A stretch of DNA of 64,000 nucleotides from Actinostola sp. cb2023 (taxonomy: Eukaryota; Cnidaria; Anthozoa; Actiniaria; Actinostolidae), in assembly GCA_033675265.1 (NCBI GenBank), contig JAUJYZ010000392.1:124001-188000 (forward strand). The letters run 5' to 3'. The position numbers and the translations under genes are program-made. Below the pieces are notes generated by a model, which was given only the letters and a program-made list of their open reading frames with translations, ran no database searches and was not told where the DNA came from. Of this stretch, positions 11,575 through 22,473 are shown piece after piece (the stretch's first letter is position 1; each line of letters starts with the position of its first letter).

Positions 11575-12804
11575 ATGGCGTCACGTCAAAATGAAATGCC
11601 AGTAATTTTACTTCTGAAAAACAACCTGGAAAACCGGAGAAAAAGAGAACGTCGTCGCCGCAGAAATGCTAGCAGACGGCTAGTGTGCTTTCAACGTCGA
11701 AGAAGACTCGCTTCAATGCTTTTCATGCTGTTTGTTTCCCACCATCTTTCCCATCTTTCGTTACGTAGGATTTGGGTCCACCCAAGGTCGCAGTCATTTT
11801 GGGAGGAAACATGCGAGGAATGGACTAATCAACAGTGGGTTGAAAATATGAGGATGTCAGAAGCATCATTTAACCATCTATGCCAGCAAATATTACCTCA
11901 CATAAGAAAGAGAGACACAAACTTTCGCAAGGCGATCTCTCCACGACAGCGTCTTGCGATTACACTGTACTGGCTTACAGACAATGCCCATTACCGTACC
12001 ATTGCAAACTTGTTTGGTGTTGGAAAATCCACTGTTTGTTGTATAGTGAAAGATGTTTGTCATGCTATCGTACAAGTTTTGTTACCTTTATATGTTCGTC
12101 TTCCAAGTGCACAAGAAACCCAAGAGATAATTAGTGGATTCAAAGATCGTGCAGGTTTTCCCCAGGTAGTTGGAGCCATCGATGGATGCCATATTCCCAT
12201 CCAAGCTCCTAAATCAAGCCCTGAAGACTATGTAAACCGTAAAGGTTTCCATTCCATTTTGCTTCAGGCACTGGTAGATTGCAATTATTTATTTCGTGAC
12301 GTCTGTGTTGGTTGGCCTGGAAAAGTGCACAATTCACGCATGTTCAAAAATTCAACCCTGTTTAATGCTTGTTGTCAGAGAAATTTCCTACCAATGAATC
12401 TATTTGAAATAATATCTGGTGTCAGGGTACCACCACTTATCCTTGGTGACTCTGCCTATGCCCTGCAAGACTGGCTAATGAAACCATTTATTGATCGTGG
12501 AAACAATCTAACACAAGTAGAAGTAAATTTCAACAATGTGCACAGTATGACAAGAGTTGTAGTGGAGAATGTGTTTGGGAGGATGAAAGCTAGAAAGAGA
12601 ATTGACCTCAATGTGGAAAACTGTTGTACTGTTGTAGCTGCTTGCTGTGTTCTACACAATTATTGTGAAGTGAGAAATGAGTATTTTGATCATCAGTGGC
12701 TTAACGGTGTACCACCTAATGTTGTTATCCATCCCAACAATGTACACCAAGGACAGAACAGGAATGCTATTGACATAAGATATGCCATTAAGAATTCTTT
12801 GTAA
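11575..12804 (+). CDS. PIF/Harbinger DDE transposase (HARBI1-like nuclease)
   Basis: Intact single-exon frame of 409 residues, a typical length for this family. A basic Arg-rich N-terminus (residues 20-45) is followed by a helix-turn-helix-like block near 142-160 (YRTIANLFGVGKSTVCCIV) and a DDE_Tnp_4-type nuclease fold. Catalytic residues are visible in order: Asp203 in GAIDGCHIPI, Asp292 in LGDSAY and Glu331 in VVENVFGRMK, with the family's GWPGKVHNSRMF signature between them. The enzyme cuts and rejoins the element's ends, and in known Harbinger systems it needs the Myb-like partner encoded at 16,360-15,458 to reach the nucleus and bind the ends. No nonsense or frameshift was seen. A domesticated HARBI1 host gene is unlikely because TIRs and target duplications surround it. 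Confidence 0.95.
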   Translation: MASRQNEMPVILLLKNNLENRRKRERRRRRNASRRLVCFQRRRRLASMLFMLFVSHHLSHLSLRRIWVHPRSQSFWEETCEEWTNQQWVENMRMSEASFNHLCQQILPHIRKRDTNFRKAISPRQRLAITLYWLTDNAHYRTIANLFGVGKSTVCCIVKDVCHAIVQVLLPLYVRLPSAQETQEIISGFKDRAGFPQVVGAIDGCHIPIQAPKSSPEDYVNRKGFHSILLQALVDCNYLFRDVCVGWPGKVHNSRMFKNSTLFNACCQRNFLPMNLFEIISGVRVPPLILGDSAYALQDWLMKPFIDRGNNLTQVEVNFNNVHSMTRVVVENVFGRMKARKRIDLNVENCCTVVAACCVLHNYCEVRNEYFDHQWLNGVPPNVVIHPNNVHQGQNRNAIDIRYAIKNSL

Positions 12805-13035
12805 CTCAAAATTGTATTTCTATTTTGACAATGTTCTGAAAATTTTTAAATTTTCAATTTTCACTTCAGATAATTTTGAAAATTGTAATGGTAATTTTTC
12901 TTGCTGTAGAGCAAACCACATTTTGTGTATCTGATATAGATCGGTCCATTGATTTATGCCATTATAGATCCAGAAATTCCAAAATTTCTTGAAACAGTGC
13001 AAATTATAAAATATATAATGTTTTCCATTATTCCA

Positions 13036-13352
13036 TGAGTGCTAGCTATTTCATTACAGAAATGTAGATATCTACTACAATTTCAGATATAAAAGATATT
13101 AACACCACAATAAATGTCACGTGTCTCATATTTGTTTTGTGTGCATGAAATAAGCATTTGTGTACGTGGAGTCGACATACATTTAAAAATGTATGTACAT
13201 TAAAAATGTATGTCGACTCCACGTACACAAATGCTTATTTCATGCACACAAAACAAATATGAGACACGTGACAATTATTGTGGTGTTAATATCTTTTATA
13301 TCTGAAATTGTAGTAGATATCTACATTTCTGTAATGAAATAGCTAGCACTCA
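13036..13352. repeat. 317-bp near-perfect palindrome
   Basis: TGAGTGCTAGCTATTTCATT at 13,036 is mirrored to 13,352. The arms run about 155 bp each with very few mismatches and a tiny centre around ATTTAAAAATGTATGTACAT. It lies between the two Harbinger genes. It is likely a foldback-type MITE nested in the element, and arm identity this high implies recent origin or gene conversion. Confidence 0.85.
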
Positions 13353-13365
13353 ATAAAAGAGATTA

Positions 13366-13512
13366 ATCATGCATGAAACAAACTATTATAGTGTACAACT
13401 GGAGCCGATATACTTCATACTTTGAATTAAAATTCAAAGTATGATTTTTAATTCAAAGTATGAAGTATATCGGCTCCAGTTGTACACTATAATAGTTTGT
13501 TTCATGCATGAT
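13366..13512. repeat. 147-bp near-perfect palindrome
   Basis: ATCATGCATGAAACAAACTA at the left is mirrored at the right. The centre is AT-rich (CAAAGTATG units). It sits 13 bp after the 317-bp palindrome and is followed by a sequence (GAGACACGTGAC then ATTATTGTGGT-like words) that also occurs in the arms of that larger palindrome, so it probably inserted into a second partial copy of it. Confidence 0.85.
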
Positions 13513-13634
13513 GAGACACGTGACATTTATTGTGGTATTAATCTCTTTTATTGTGGTGTTAATCTATTTTAATGGGATTGACTGTATATAATGGTGTACA
13601 TTTGCACATGATACAGTATGAACATATAAGTACT

Positions 13635-13882
13635 ATACACCTATTTCAATAAACGTTGGCATCTGTAATCTGAATCTGAAATCTGAGACCGAGAGGGATT
13701 GTAGTGCACAATAACTTGATTATTATTGTGGGTATGAGTTGTGATCTATCTTGTAATTACTGGAATATGCCACAACCTTTAGGCGAAGACCTGCATTGGC
13801 GAATAGTGTGGCTACGAGTGTTTTTAGGTCACAGATTCAGATTTTAGATTCAGATGCCAATGTTTTTTGAAATAGGTGTATA
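13635..13882. repeat. Imperfect inverted repeat (MITE-like)
   Basis: ATACACCTATTTCAATAAAC... and its opposed copy ...TTGAAATAGGTGTATAC, each followed internally by ATCTGAATCTGAAATCTG-type words, flank about 150 bp of unrelated sequence. Confidence 0.6.
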
Positions 13883-14335
13883 CAATATGAGTGGCCGATC
13901 TGTATAGGATTTACAAACTCTCGCCGTAATATTACTTATCGAATCCAACGATGTATAAGTGGATGTTTTACTATAATTTGGACGATATTGTACATTATAT
14001 CTGTGAGCAGAATTTTGAAGAATGGAATAAAATATTCTGCACTGGTCATAACTCATGTCAGAGCGTCTATTAATTTTATGGAGAAACCTGACCTACACCC
14101 TAACAGAGTTGTATTCTTAGAATTTGCTTCAATTACAATTGATAATTAAATGCAACAAATCAAACCATATTAATTTGGACATACCAATATTTACAATAAT
14201 TTATTGACGATCCCTCTCCCAGTAGTCACTGAATGAATGAATGAATGAATGACTGACTTTATTAACTCTAAAAAAAATAGTTACAATAGTAACTTCATTA
14301 TACTTGAACATTACGGTCAGATTATTAATCAAAGG

Positions 14336-14535
14336 CAATAGACCTCTTTAGCTTGTATGCAAATTGCCCATTTCAGATCATGTGATGTAAACATGATATT
14401 CTCTGGAGAATTAGTCCTTTCAATATAAACGAATAAATTTCAGAAATATAAAGGAACAATTCTCCAGTGAACATCAGTGTTTACATCACATGATCTGAAA
14501 CGGGCAATTTGCATACAAGCTAAAGAGGTCTATTG
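14336..14535. mobile_element. MITE with about 90-bp inverted arms
   Basis: CAATAGACCTCTTTAGCTTG followed by TATGCAAATTGCCC is mirrored at the right end. The inner arm words CATCACATGATCTGAAA and TCTGGAGAAT also pair. No coding capacity. Confidence 0.75.
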
Positions 14536-15457
14536 GATGTCTGTTTTGAAGAGACAAATTATTAGTTTTGCAAAGAAAATCCATATATATATATGCATTT
14601 TTCATGATATGAACATAATATTTACAAGCTTATCTGTAAGCTGAATATTGAACTTGTTCATTAATGAATGAGAATGGAATAAAATATTATGCACTATTAT
14701 CATTCTTCTCTACATGCAACATTTTTGAAACTCGTATATAATAATTGTCCAACAAAACAACCAATCAAATTGAAGGATTTGGCGGATACTGTGCGATTGA
14801 AAAAAAAAAAAAATTATAAGAGTCTATTCACATTATATCATCTACATGGGCCTGGCCGAGTGGTATATATATATCACTATAACTGTCAGTGTTTATTAGA
14901 TACAAAGAAACAAAAGAAAACAAGAGTGAGTGTCTACTAGTGTGTATTGGTGTAGTTAGTAATGCCCAGATTTATTGGAATCACTCTACTACTACATGTC
15001 TACTCTTGCACCACACTTGCTTTACAAGGCAAATACATGCCCCATAAACAGTGTATTTTTCATCTAAACATTACAGAACATCACACATATTAAAGCTGCA
15101 CAAGCTTGCAATTTATTTATTTTTTACCAAAAGTCAAAAGCTCTGTTAGACATAAACTGATAAAGTGAGTTGTAAAATCAAAATAGATAGATATAGCTTA
15201 TAAGCTTTAGTTTTTACAACCGTTTGACAAGTTTTTGAATAAATAACAAAATTATTACCATCTGAATTTGTAGGCATTATAAGTTATTAGAGTGAATCAC
15301 ACTATTTAACTGAAAGGAAATATGTCATTCTTTGTTTCAAATCGTTCTTAAGTTATATTTTACAATGCATTGTAAGCTCAATGAAAAGCAAAATTATTGG
15401 TAAGGGTAACTTAAAATTAAACATTAAAAGATTACCGTAAGCTTATGTTGTTTTAAC

Positions 15458-16360
15458 TTATTTCTTCAAGATGGATGCCAGCTGAAGAAGAAATTCCTGG
15501 TCTTCTTTTCTTCTCTTGTCCTCTATTTTCTCCTCCCTACTCTCTCTTTCCTTCTCGGCTTCTAAAAATAACTGATCAGCCTCCTGTTGGTAAACCATGA
15601 AGGCATTCATAGTATCATCTATTTTGCCCATGACTAGCTCCTGGTTCGATGTCCTTCTTCTCTTCTTTGTGGGGATAATAATACAATCTTTCTTGCTTTC
15701 ACCTAAGAATGCACAAAGTTTTGATATAATTCACGTTTTGCCCTATTTTTCAGTGAATTTCGTACAGAGATGTGCATAATGCCTAGTCGCCATTTTCTTT
15801 AGAAGTATAATATATTAATGTTTATTCATCTAGTAGTCACATGCAAGGTCACATGCAAAGTCATGTGTCAAAATACTTTCCCAGTACTCTCTCTATCTGA
15901 AAGATAGCAGATGTAAACACTTACCTTCAACACAAGCGCTATTTTCATCGCATTGCTCGTCAAAAAGTTGGTTTTCATCATCGTCAAGGCTATCATCGCG
16001 ATCGTCGGCAATGGCTTCTCCAGTTGTACTTGTTGTTGGGATTGAATTAATAAGCACAGCCGTTCTTGTGGCTGGCTTATCAGCTAGAATGTTTTCTAGT
16101 TCTTTATAGAATGGTGGCTGCTTTTCTGGGGCGGCATTTCCTGTCTTGTTACATGCATCTTTGTAGTTTCGATATGTGGATATAAGCGTATGAATTCTGG
16201 TTTTGCAGGAATCATATTCACGATCCTCGTAACCTGAAGCCTTCAAATAATTACTCATTTCAACCCAGACCGGTTTTTTTCTGGAGCATTCTTTGAGTCT
16301 CTGTTGGATATTTTCATTTCCCATCTTTCTGTTAATAACAATGTTTCCTCTTTCTCCCAT
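15458..16360 (-). CDS. Harbinger Myb/SANT-like DNA-binding partner protein (2 exons)
   Basis: Exon 1 runs 16,360-15,925 and exon 2 runs 15,702-15,458. The donor GAAG|GTAAGT and the acceptor TTCTTAG|GTGAAAG join in phase, giving 226 residues. Exon 1 holds a trihelix/Myb-SANT-like domain (residues about 10-75, with the spaced tryptophan in KKPVWVEMSNYLK and the Y/F block HTLISTYRNYKD), then an acidic linker (DDRDDSLDDDENQ). Exon 2 is basic at first (TKKRRRT) and ends in a Glu/Lys/Arg-rich helix likely to form a coiled coil. The Myb-like second protein is a constant feature of PIF/Harbinger elements, where it binds subterminal DNA and the transposase. Convergent orientation inside the same TIRs supports this role. 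Confidence 0.88.
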
Positions 16361-16389
16361 GTCCGCCCGCGTTTACTTCGCATCGCGTC

Positions 16390-16545
16390 CGCCATCTTTA
16401 AACAAGGTTAAAACTACCTCCCCGAGGTAGTTTAGTTAAACAAGGTTTAAACCTGTTTAGATTAGACGCGCGCGCAGTGTGAACGGCAAATCAAGTTAAA
16501 CTAGTTTAATTAAACAACCTTTAAACATGTTTAAGGTCCGGTGTG
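16390..16545. repeat. Subterminal GTTTAAAC-type repeats, right end
   Basis: Words such as GGTAGTTTAGTTAAACAAGG, AAACCTGTTTAGATT and ACTAGTTTAATTAAAC echo the left-end cluster of the Harbinger element. Two self-complementary words (CCTCGGGGAGG-like at 16,418-16,432, and CGCGCGCG) are also present. Confidence 0.7.
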
Positions 16546-16831
16546 AACGGGGTATTAGTTAGGATATTCACCAAGTCAATTGAACACGATTTACAAACTT
16601 TTACGCAAAAATATCGGGCAGGTTTTTTTTTGAGCGCGTTTAAGTAGCAAGAACAAGGTCCATTGTAGCTCCGATATCACTAAGAATATTTGTGGAAAGG
16701 GAAATCGAATTATGTTGTAATATTGCCAAATAGCTTCAACTTTCTGCAAGTCTGATAGTCCATCACGCGAATATTAAAAAAGTTATGGCCGAAGTTTTAT
16801 TTCAGACGAATGCGTCTGGATTTTCGACGGA

Positions 16832-17070
16832 GTCACCTTAAGTGAACCTGTAAATCCAGCTTAAAGGCAAGTTTAAGTTCTATTTAAGTTTAGCGTAAAT
16901 CTACCGTAAAGTTCACAATGGAATTTACGCTGTCTTTACGTTCACTTCATGCCTGGAGTGCTTAAAGGTGAACTTTATATAGCTTTAATCATGTTTAAAT
17001 GCAGCTTAAAGTTGAACTAAGAACTTTAAGCAGCTTTAAGCACAACTTAAAGTAGCTTTAATCTAGTTTT
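16832..17070. repeat. TTAAAG/CTTTAAG-rich repeat, copy 2
   Basis: About 240 bp dominated by repeated AACTTTAAG, GCTTTAAGCACAACTTAAAG and TTTACGTTCACTT-type words. It is the same family as 3756-3899. This copy is longer and richer in inverted word pairs. Confidence 0.55.
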
Positions 17071-18592
17071 TCGTGCTGTGTTTGCTTTAATTGCGTCCAG
17101 CTCCCTCTGCAACTGCAACAGTTTATTTTCATTCTTTAGGCACTCTTTATTCTAGATAGATAGATCTTTATTTTACTGTGGGGCGATTCAGAAAAACTAT
17201 CACGAAAAAACTATCATGAAAAAACTATCATGAAAAATTTCATCCTCAGGCTCCAGATTATCACTATTATCCAATGCCGCATAATCTATCCGCCTGGTTG
17301 ACCATAAACTGGGTTTACTCATAATTTAGGCGATATTTAAAAAGGAAAACAAAAAAGAAATGACAAGCAATCTACTACATGAGTGTCCTCAAACAACACA
17401 ATCAATAATGAGGATCAGGTTACCGAAATATGAACTGTTGTTGAATTTTAAACAATTAGTATGTGTATCCCTTTAAAAAAAACATTTCTCGTAATTGGCT
17501 TGCGGTAGAAAAGGACAATATATGAAGAACCATGTCCGACTTATTGATGATAAACAAACAACATTTGGCTTGACAATAACCGACTATATTGAACATTAGG
17601 AGCCCACTCACGCATAGTCGCTTAAAATATCCGATTTAGAGTATTTTAGAAATTAAGAAAGGAATTAATAAACTTGATAAAAATGGCTAAATGAATAAAA
17701 GAAACTGCTGCACTTTTAAGAAGGGACCTCTATGAAATCGCTTAAATTTAGTCGACTGCCGAAAGCCGTTAACAACTGATTTTCAGCTTTATTTAAAATA
17801 ATATTTTTTTCGAAAATTTGCTGTTATTGCATGTAACACAGCTCTATATAGGCTAAATAATTTGTTATGCATTGTATATATTTTGCGCATTGGGCTGTAA
17901 ACCAGTTATTATTGTTATTATTATTATTAATATTACAACCAAACTAAATGAATCATAGAAAATCATTCTAGATGAGTTTTACAGACCGCAAAATTTTAGC
18001 GTCTTTCAGGAAGATTCCTATGCAAAACAAGGGGTGTTCAAACTTTCGACCAAAAGCCTGAGCAAATATTTAAATATCACTGTTAATCTATTCCAATAGG
18101 TAATAAATGATAGCAATTTGAAAGGAATCAGCCGACCGACCCCCATCTTTGAGACCTGCCCGGTTCTGTGTGACAATTACACTTATAAGAGTTCTTTCAT
18201 TTTCTTCATTAGGATTGAGACTTGAGTCCTTCAGTTCTGTTTGTTTACAGAGTTAAAATGAATGAAACCTGGGTAAGGATAAGTTTTATAATACAAGTCC
18301 ATATGTCCATGAATAGAACTCACTACAGATGTGAGAGCTTCGAGGATACTTTTCGATTTAATTTTGGGCCGGATGGATCGTTGTTGTTGAGACGTTTGGC
18401 AGTTCTGAGTCGTGGAGTTTAATGTTCATAAAATCGCATGCAGTGTCCCATACTTCTTCATAATCCATTTCTTGAACTGCTGAATGTCCAAGTTTTCCAG
18501 ATCCATTTTGGGGTGCTTGCTTGGATGAAGAAAGCCTTGGCTGTTCAAAAAAAAGTTATTGAGCATTTCATGCTTGATTTGATCTCTCATCA
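17071..18592. other. Stretch without a recognisable gene
   Basis: Contains a short direct repeat of AAAAAACTATCATG units (17,193-17,240), an (ATT)n run near 17,910-17,930 and AT-rich sequence. Two short opposed frames near 18,430-18,640 have no recognisable domain. Confidence 0.4.
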
Positions 18593-18839
18593 ATACTCCA
18601 GTTTCGAGTTGTTTAGACACCGCTGTACTCCTTGACAAAAGACGCATCTGCTCAGGCTTAGCATCAATTCAGTGTAAATTATGCACAAATACCGACGAGA
18701 ACGCAAAAAAGTGTTGACATCAACAATAGAAACCATTTTTAATTCCACGGGTTATTCTCTGGATTGAGGCTAAGCCTGAGCAAATGCGTCTTTTGTCAAG
18801 GAGTAAAGCGGTGTCTAAACAACTCGGAAACTGGAGTAT
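18593..18839. repeat. Inverted duplication, 70-bp arms
   Basis: 18,593-18,662 (ATACTCCAGTTTCGAGTTGT...) is repeated in reverse at 18,769-18,839 with few differences, around a 106-bp spacer. Arms contain GACACCGCTGTACTCC / GGAGTAAAGCGGTGTC. Nature unknown. Confidence 0.7.
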
Positions 18840-19601
18840 TCCAGCGAAGATTAAATTTAATATAACTGAGAATTGATGGCACGCTTCATCTCTGTCCAAA
18901 GCTTCTACTTCATTTACGATTAAATCCACATATTCTCACTTACTTTTCAACTTTCTTTATCTTCTTAGCTTGATTTTTCAATGAGTGAAAATTCACATTT
19001 GCCTTGAACGTTTTGAACCTTGGAGGAAACAATAGACGCCGAAGCAACAGAATAGTATTTATCAAAACAATGACAAACCTCCCACTCGCCCTTTTAAATT
19101 AATGCAGATCATTATTTTTGCTCATTCTATCTGCTCAATCTTTTGAACGCCGGTTCAAAAACAGTTAACAGCACTCCTTCATGTTCAACTGCAGGAAACT
19201 CATGTACAGTTCAGAATGAGTGTAGAAATGCCAACCCTTTCTGGCACAGCATTGGTCCAAGTACTTCCAAGTTTACACCTGCTTGTGATGTTCGCCCCTC
19301 ACCCCAGGACAACTGTTGTTGTATTCTCTAATGAAAATTGTTTTTCCAAGTAATACCTTCACCAAATGCCATACTGTTGAGAAGTACAATAACATAACAA
19401 AAGTTATTGAAAACTTTTGTGCATATCCTATCTTAGCCACAATTATTTTGCAAGAGTACGAAGCAATAGGATAAAAGGCTATTGAAAGTACAATGGAAAG
19501 TGTAGATTTTTCCAGGTGGATGTCGAGAAGTTCTTGGCACTCCAAAGAGAGTCACTGGAAAAAAAAGAATTGAATAAAATAGCTCTTGTTTCATTGCTTA
19601 A

Positions 19602-20161
19602 AGGGGGACTCTGATGAAAATTGTTCGAAATTTAATTTAACTGAAACTTCATTGAATAATTCTTCAAGGGTCTAATAATCACTAGTTAAAATATTTTTTC
19701 GATATTCCAGAGGGAAGTACTATATTTTTATGAATCTTTAGAGGTGTCAGTGACGTCATCTACTCAACCAAACATTCAGCTCCATACATTTCTTTGTATT
19801 TTGTGAGTCAAAATATCTCAATGTTTTGTTCAGATAACAGCTCTGCATTGAAGAAAACTGGTCAGACAATCAATCCTACGCACAAATAATGTAAGAAAAC
19901 TACTTCACCCAAACTTTTAGCTTCATAGAAATAAAATAATTCAAGAAACTAATCACAAAGAAATATATGGAGCGAAGCCGTGTTGATTGTTAGGGTTGAG
20001 TAGATGACGTCACTGACACTTCTAAAGATTTATAAAAATGTAATACTTCCCTTACGAATTTTGAGAAAACACTTTAACCAGTAATTGTATGGCTCTTTGA
20101 GATTATTTCAGTGAAGTTTCAGCTAAATTAAATTGCGAACGATTTTCATCAGAGTCCCCCT
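19602..20161. mobile_element. TTAA-flanked MITE (AGGGGGACTCTG termini)
   Basis: Ends AGGGGGACTCTGATGAAAAT / its complement are bordered on both sides by TTAA (19,598-19,601 and 20,162-20,165). The inverted arms stay similar for nearly 200 bp (both carry GGTGTCAGTGACGTCATCTA-type sequence). It is non-coding. TTAA duplication fits Kolobok or piggyBac-type integration; which of the two cannot be told from the ends alone. Confidence 0.85.
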
Positions 20162-20360
20162 TTAAAGACTTAGATAATCGTAAACAAATTACAGAATATG
20201 AACAAGAAAAATTAGATTTCTGAATAATTTAATGTTAATATGTATGAAATTGAGTACAGCTCAACTATAAAACCAAATTTAAACGGTAACTGGATTTATG
20301 GCTCTGCTGATACAAGTAACACTGTTCATTATTATTTAAATAAAGAGATACCTTCGCACA

Positions 20361-21033
20361 ATGCTTTCTAGGAGAAGAAACACCCCACAAAAATTAAACA
20401 TGATTGCAAAAACTGTCAGATATGATTACATGACTAAAGAAGAACTTATAAACATCTGACGAAATTATGCCAAGCAGTTGAAATATTTGAAATTGAAGAC
20501 TGAGAGACTTGAAAGACACCGAAACACTATGAGCCCAGTCGGCCAAAAGTCAAATGATGACAACATTTATTTTCAACAAATTATGTCAAGGAATTGAGAA
20601 AACAAACCTCCAATTACAAAATCCAATTTGCATGTGGGATTCATGTGAAATGGAATTTGATAATGTTGAAATTATTTTCAATCACACCAAAGAACACATT
20701 GAGAAAATTGATACTTCAACTGTCACCCCCATAAACAGAGAATATGTGTGTAACTGGAATAGTTGTGGTAAAAAGTATAAAAATATGAAATTGCTTCAAA
20801 ATCATCTAAGAGACCACACTGGAAATGCTGGGGATGAATTATTTCAAATACTACTTAGAGACCAAGCAAAATCACTGAATACTCAAGCTAAACAAATGAG
20901 ATGGCATCCATTGGTGATCCGTTGGTGTCTTAGATTATACACAAAATCTCATTCATCTTATATTGATTTGAGAGCGTCTTTTCTGGCCTCCTCTAATACA
21001 TTTTCTGCTGATATTATGTGGGTGACTTTTTGA
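20361..21033 (+). pseudogene. P-element-like transposase N-terminal half with two C2H2 fingers
   Basis: From the ATG at 20,361 a frame with two stops encodes a Lys/Glu-rich helix (YDYMTKEELINI, then KQLKYLKLKTERLERH). After a frame change, two C2H2 fingers follow (CMWDSCEMEF...H...H and CNWNSCGKKYKNMK...HLRDH), then a helix and QMRWHPLVIRWCLRLYTK, ending in a garbled continuation. The block '(R)WHP.VIRWCL.LY..S...Y..LR' is the conserved entry to the RNase-H-like part of P-element-type animal transposases; here the catalytic part is missing. Unusually, C2H2 fingers replace the usual THAP domain. It is inactive as it stands. Confidence 0.65.
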
Positions 21034-21734
21034 TGAAGAAAAGAGAAAAATACAACAGCTTTTGGAGATGGAATAAAATATAATTTACCGTCTTGTACTT
21101 CGTCTTTCACAAGTTTCCCAAGACTCTTCAGAAGATCCTCTTTGGCTACATAAATATCTTCATCGCAACTTTTTGATAGTCTGACTTTAAAAGGACCCTG
21201 GCTTGATTCAATTTCATCTCTGGTTCTCTTTATCGCCTATCCGCCACGGTATTGAATCGCCTTTTCTTCTAATTCATCTACCGGCCTCCTTGTGCATGAC
21301 GAGTCGACATCTGACAGGTTATCTCGTTCACATCCTCCTTTCAGAACTACAAAACTCCAGAAATGCTGAAGAACGTGTTGGAAAACAACATTACTGGAGT
21401 TTTTGTCAATACCAGACAAGCAGGTCTCCACCAGTTCTACCCGTTTCTTAAACAAACGAGAACTTTCGTCCCTCTTCCTCATATTGAATCCTTGCTTGAG
21501 TTTTACCATTTTTACGGTATGGTTCTCAATTTTTTTCACTTCATCAAGGCATTGGTTGAGCATCGTTTGTAGCTCCTTCAATACCATTGATAGCTTATCT
21601 TTCACAGTGGGACTGAAAGGCTTGCATTTGTGCAATATTGTGGAAGCTATCTCACTTTGTTTTTCATCGTGTGAGCTTGTCACTGAATTCGCACAGCTCC
21701 AACTGAACACCAGAGCAGAAAATAGAATGGTCAA
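20958..21734 (-). pseudogene. Coiled-coil protein opposite the P-like transposase, one nonsense codon
   Basis: A minus-strand frame is open from 21,734, interrupted once by TAG at 21,239-21,237, and continues in the same frame to TAA at 20,958. It encodes long charged helices (KDKLSMVLKELQTMLNQCL; RKRDESSRLFKKRVELVE) and an end with SKSCDEDIYVAKEDLLKSLG. No domain is recognised. Its tail overlaps the 3' end of the plus-strand transposase remnant by about 75 bp, so it is probably the second protein of the same element. The start codon is uncertain; the first ~12 residues look hydrophobic and may not be real. Confidence 0.5.
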
Positions 21735-22473
21735 ATCTTACCTCGGTGCAGATAGCATCATTCTAAGAAGGCTGCGATGTAGTGCACGACCCATATTAAT
21801 ATCAAAAAATGAGAGAAGTTTGTTCAAATAGGTTTGTTTCAAATAAATATAAATTAGATAAAATACATACAAGTTTACGTGTATCCTATTGAGAAATGTT
21901 TGCTGTACTTTTATTTTGTTAATAAGAGAGAATACATGACAATAATAAAATGTTATTGAACAGCTTAGACAGTTAATCGCTAAGGCCTGAACGTAGCTCA
22001 GAATTATGGAAAAAGTAAATGGGCCCATGCTTACTTTTGATAAGATTTTTGCCAAATACTTTTTCTTTGTTGATGGCCAACAATTTTTAAACTTGATTCG
22101 AAAGATTCAATTCTATTCGAGTAGAGTGCAAACAATATATCTGTGAAACAGTAGAGTAGAAACACTTAGCGATGCTCTCTGCTTCCATTGCTCGGGCAAT
22201 TGTTTGTATAGGCCGAAGAAGAAGAATACTTTATTTGCACTTTACATAATATATTACAAGTTTTTTGTATTGATAAATAAAATAAAGGAGGAGAATAAAA
22301 TGATAGTGTAAATTGTAAATAGGTTAAATAGTAAATAAGGTAGAAGTGCTGGAGCTAGAGTAACATTCGTTTTCGAACTAGCTCACCAAGATTTAGAATA
22401 ACATAGTATGATGGACAGTGAAAATATTTTTTACAAATAACAATAACAAAAGTAATTTAACCTGCAAGGTTAA

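Larger units (their letters stand above)
11285..16554. mobile_element. Complete PIF/Harbinger DNA transposon
   Basis: The element starts TACCCCATTCAAACC and ends GGTGTGAACGGGGTA, an imperfect terminal inverted repeat. TTA lies immediately outside both ends (11,282-11,284 and 16,555-16,557). A 3-bp TTA/TWA duplication is the hallmark of PIF/Harbinger. Inside are the two proteins this superfamily needs, in convergent orientation: a DDE transposase on plus (11,575-12,804) and a Myb/SANT-like protein on minus (16,360-15,458). Both subterminal regions are packed with GTTTAGTTAAAC-like palindromic words. The 2.6 kb between the genes holds several palindromic insertions. Both reading frames are intact, so the element could be recent or still competent. 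That last point is inference. Confidence 0.92.
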
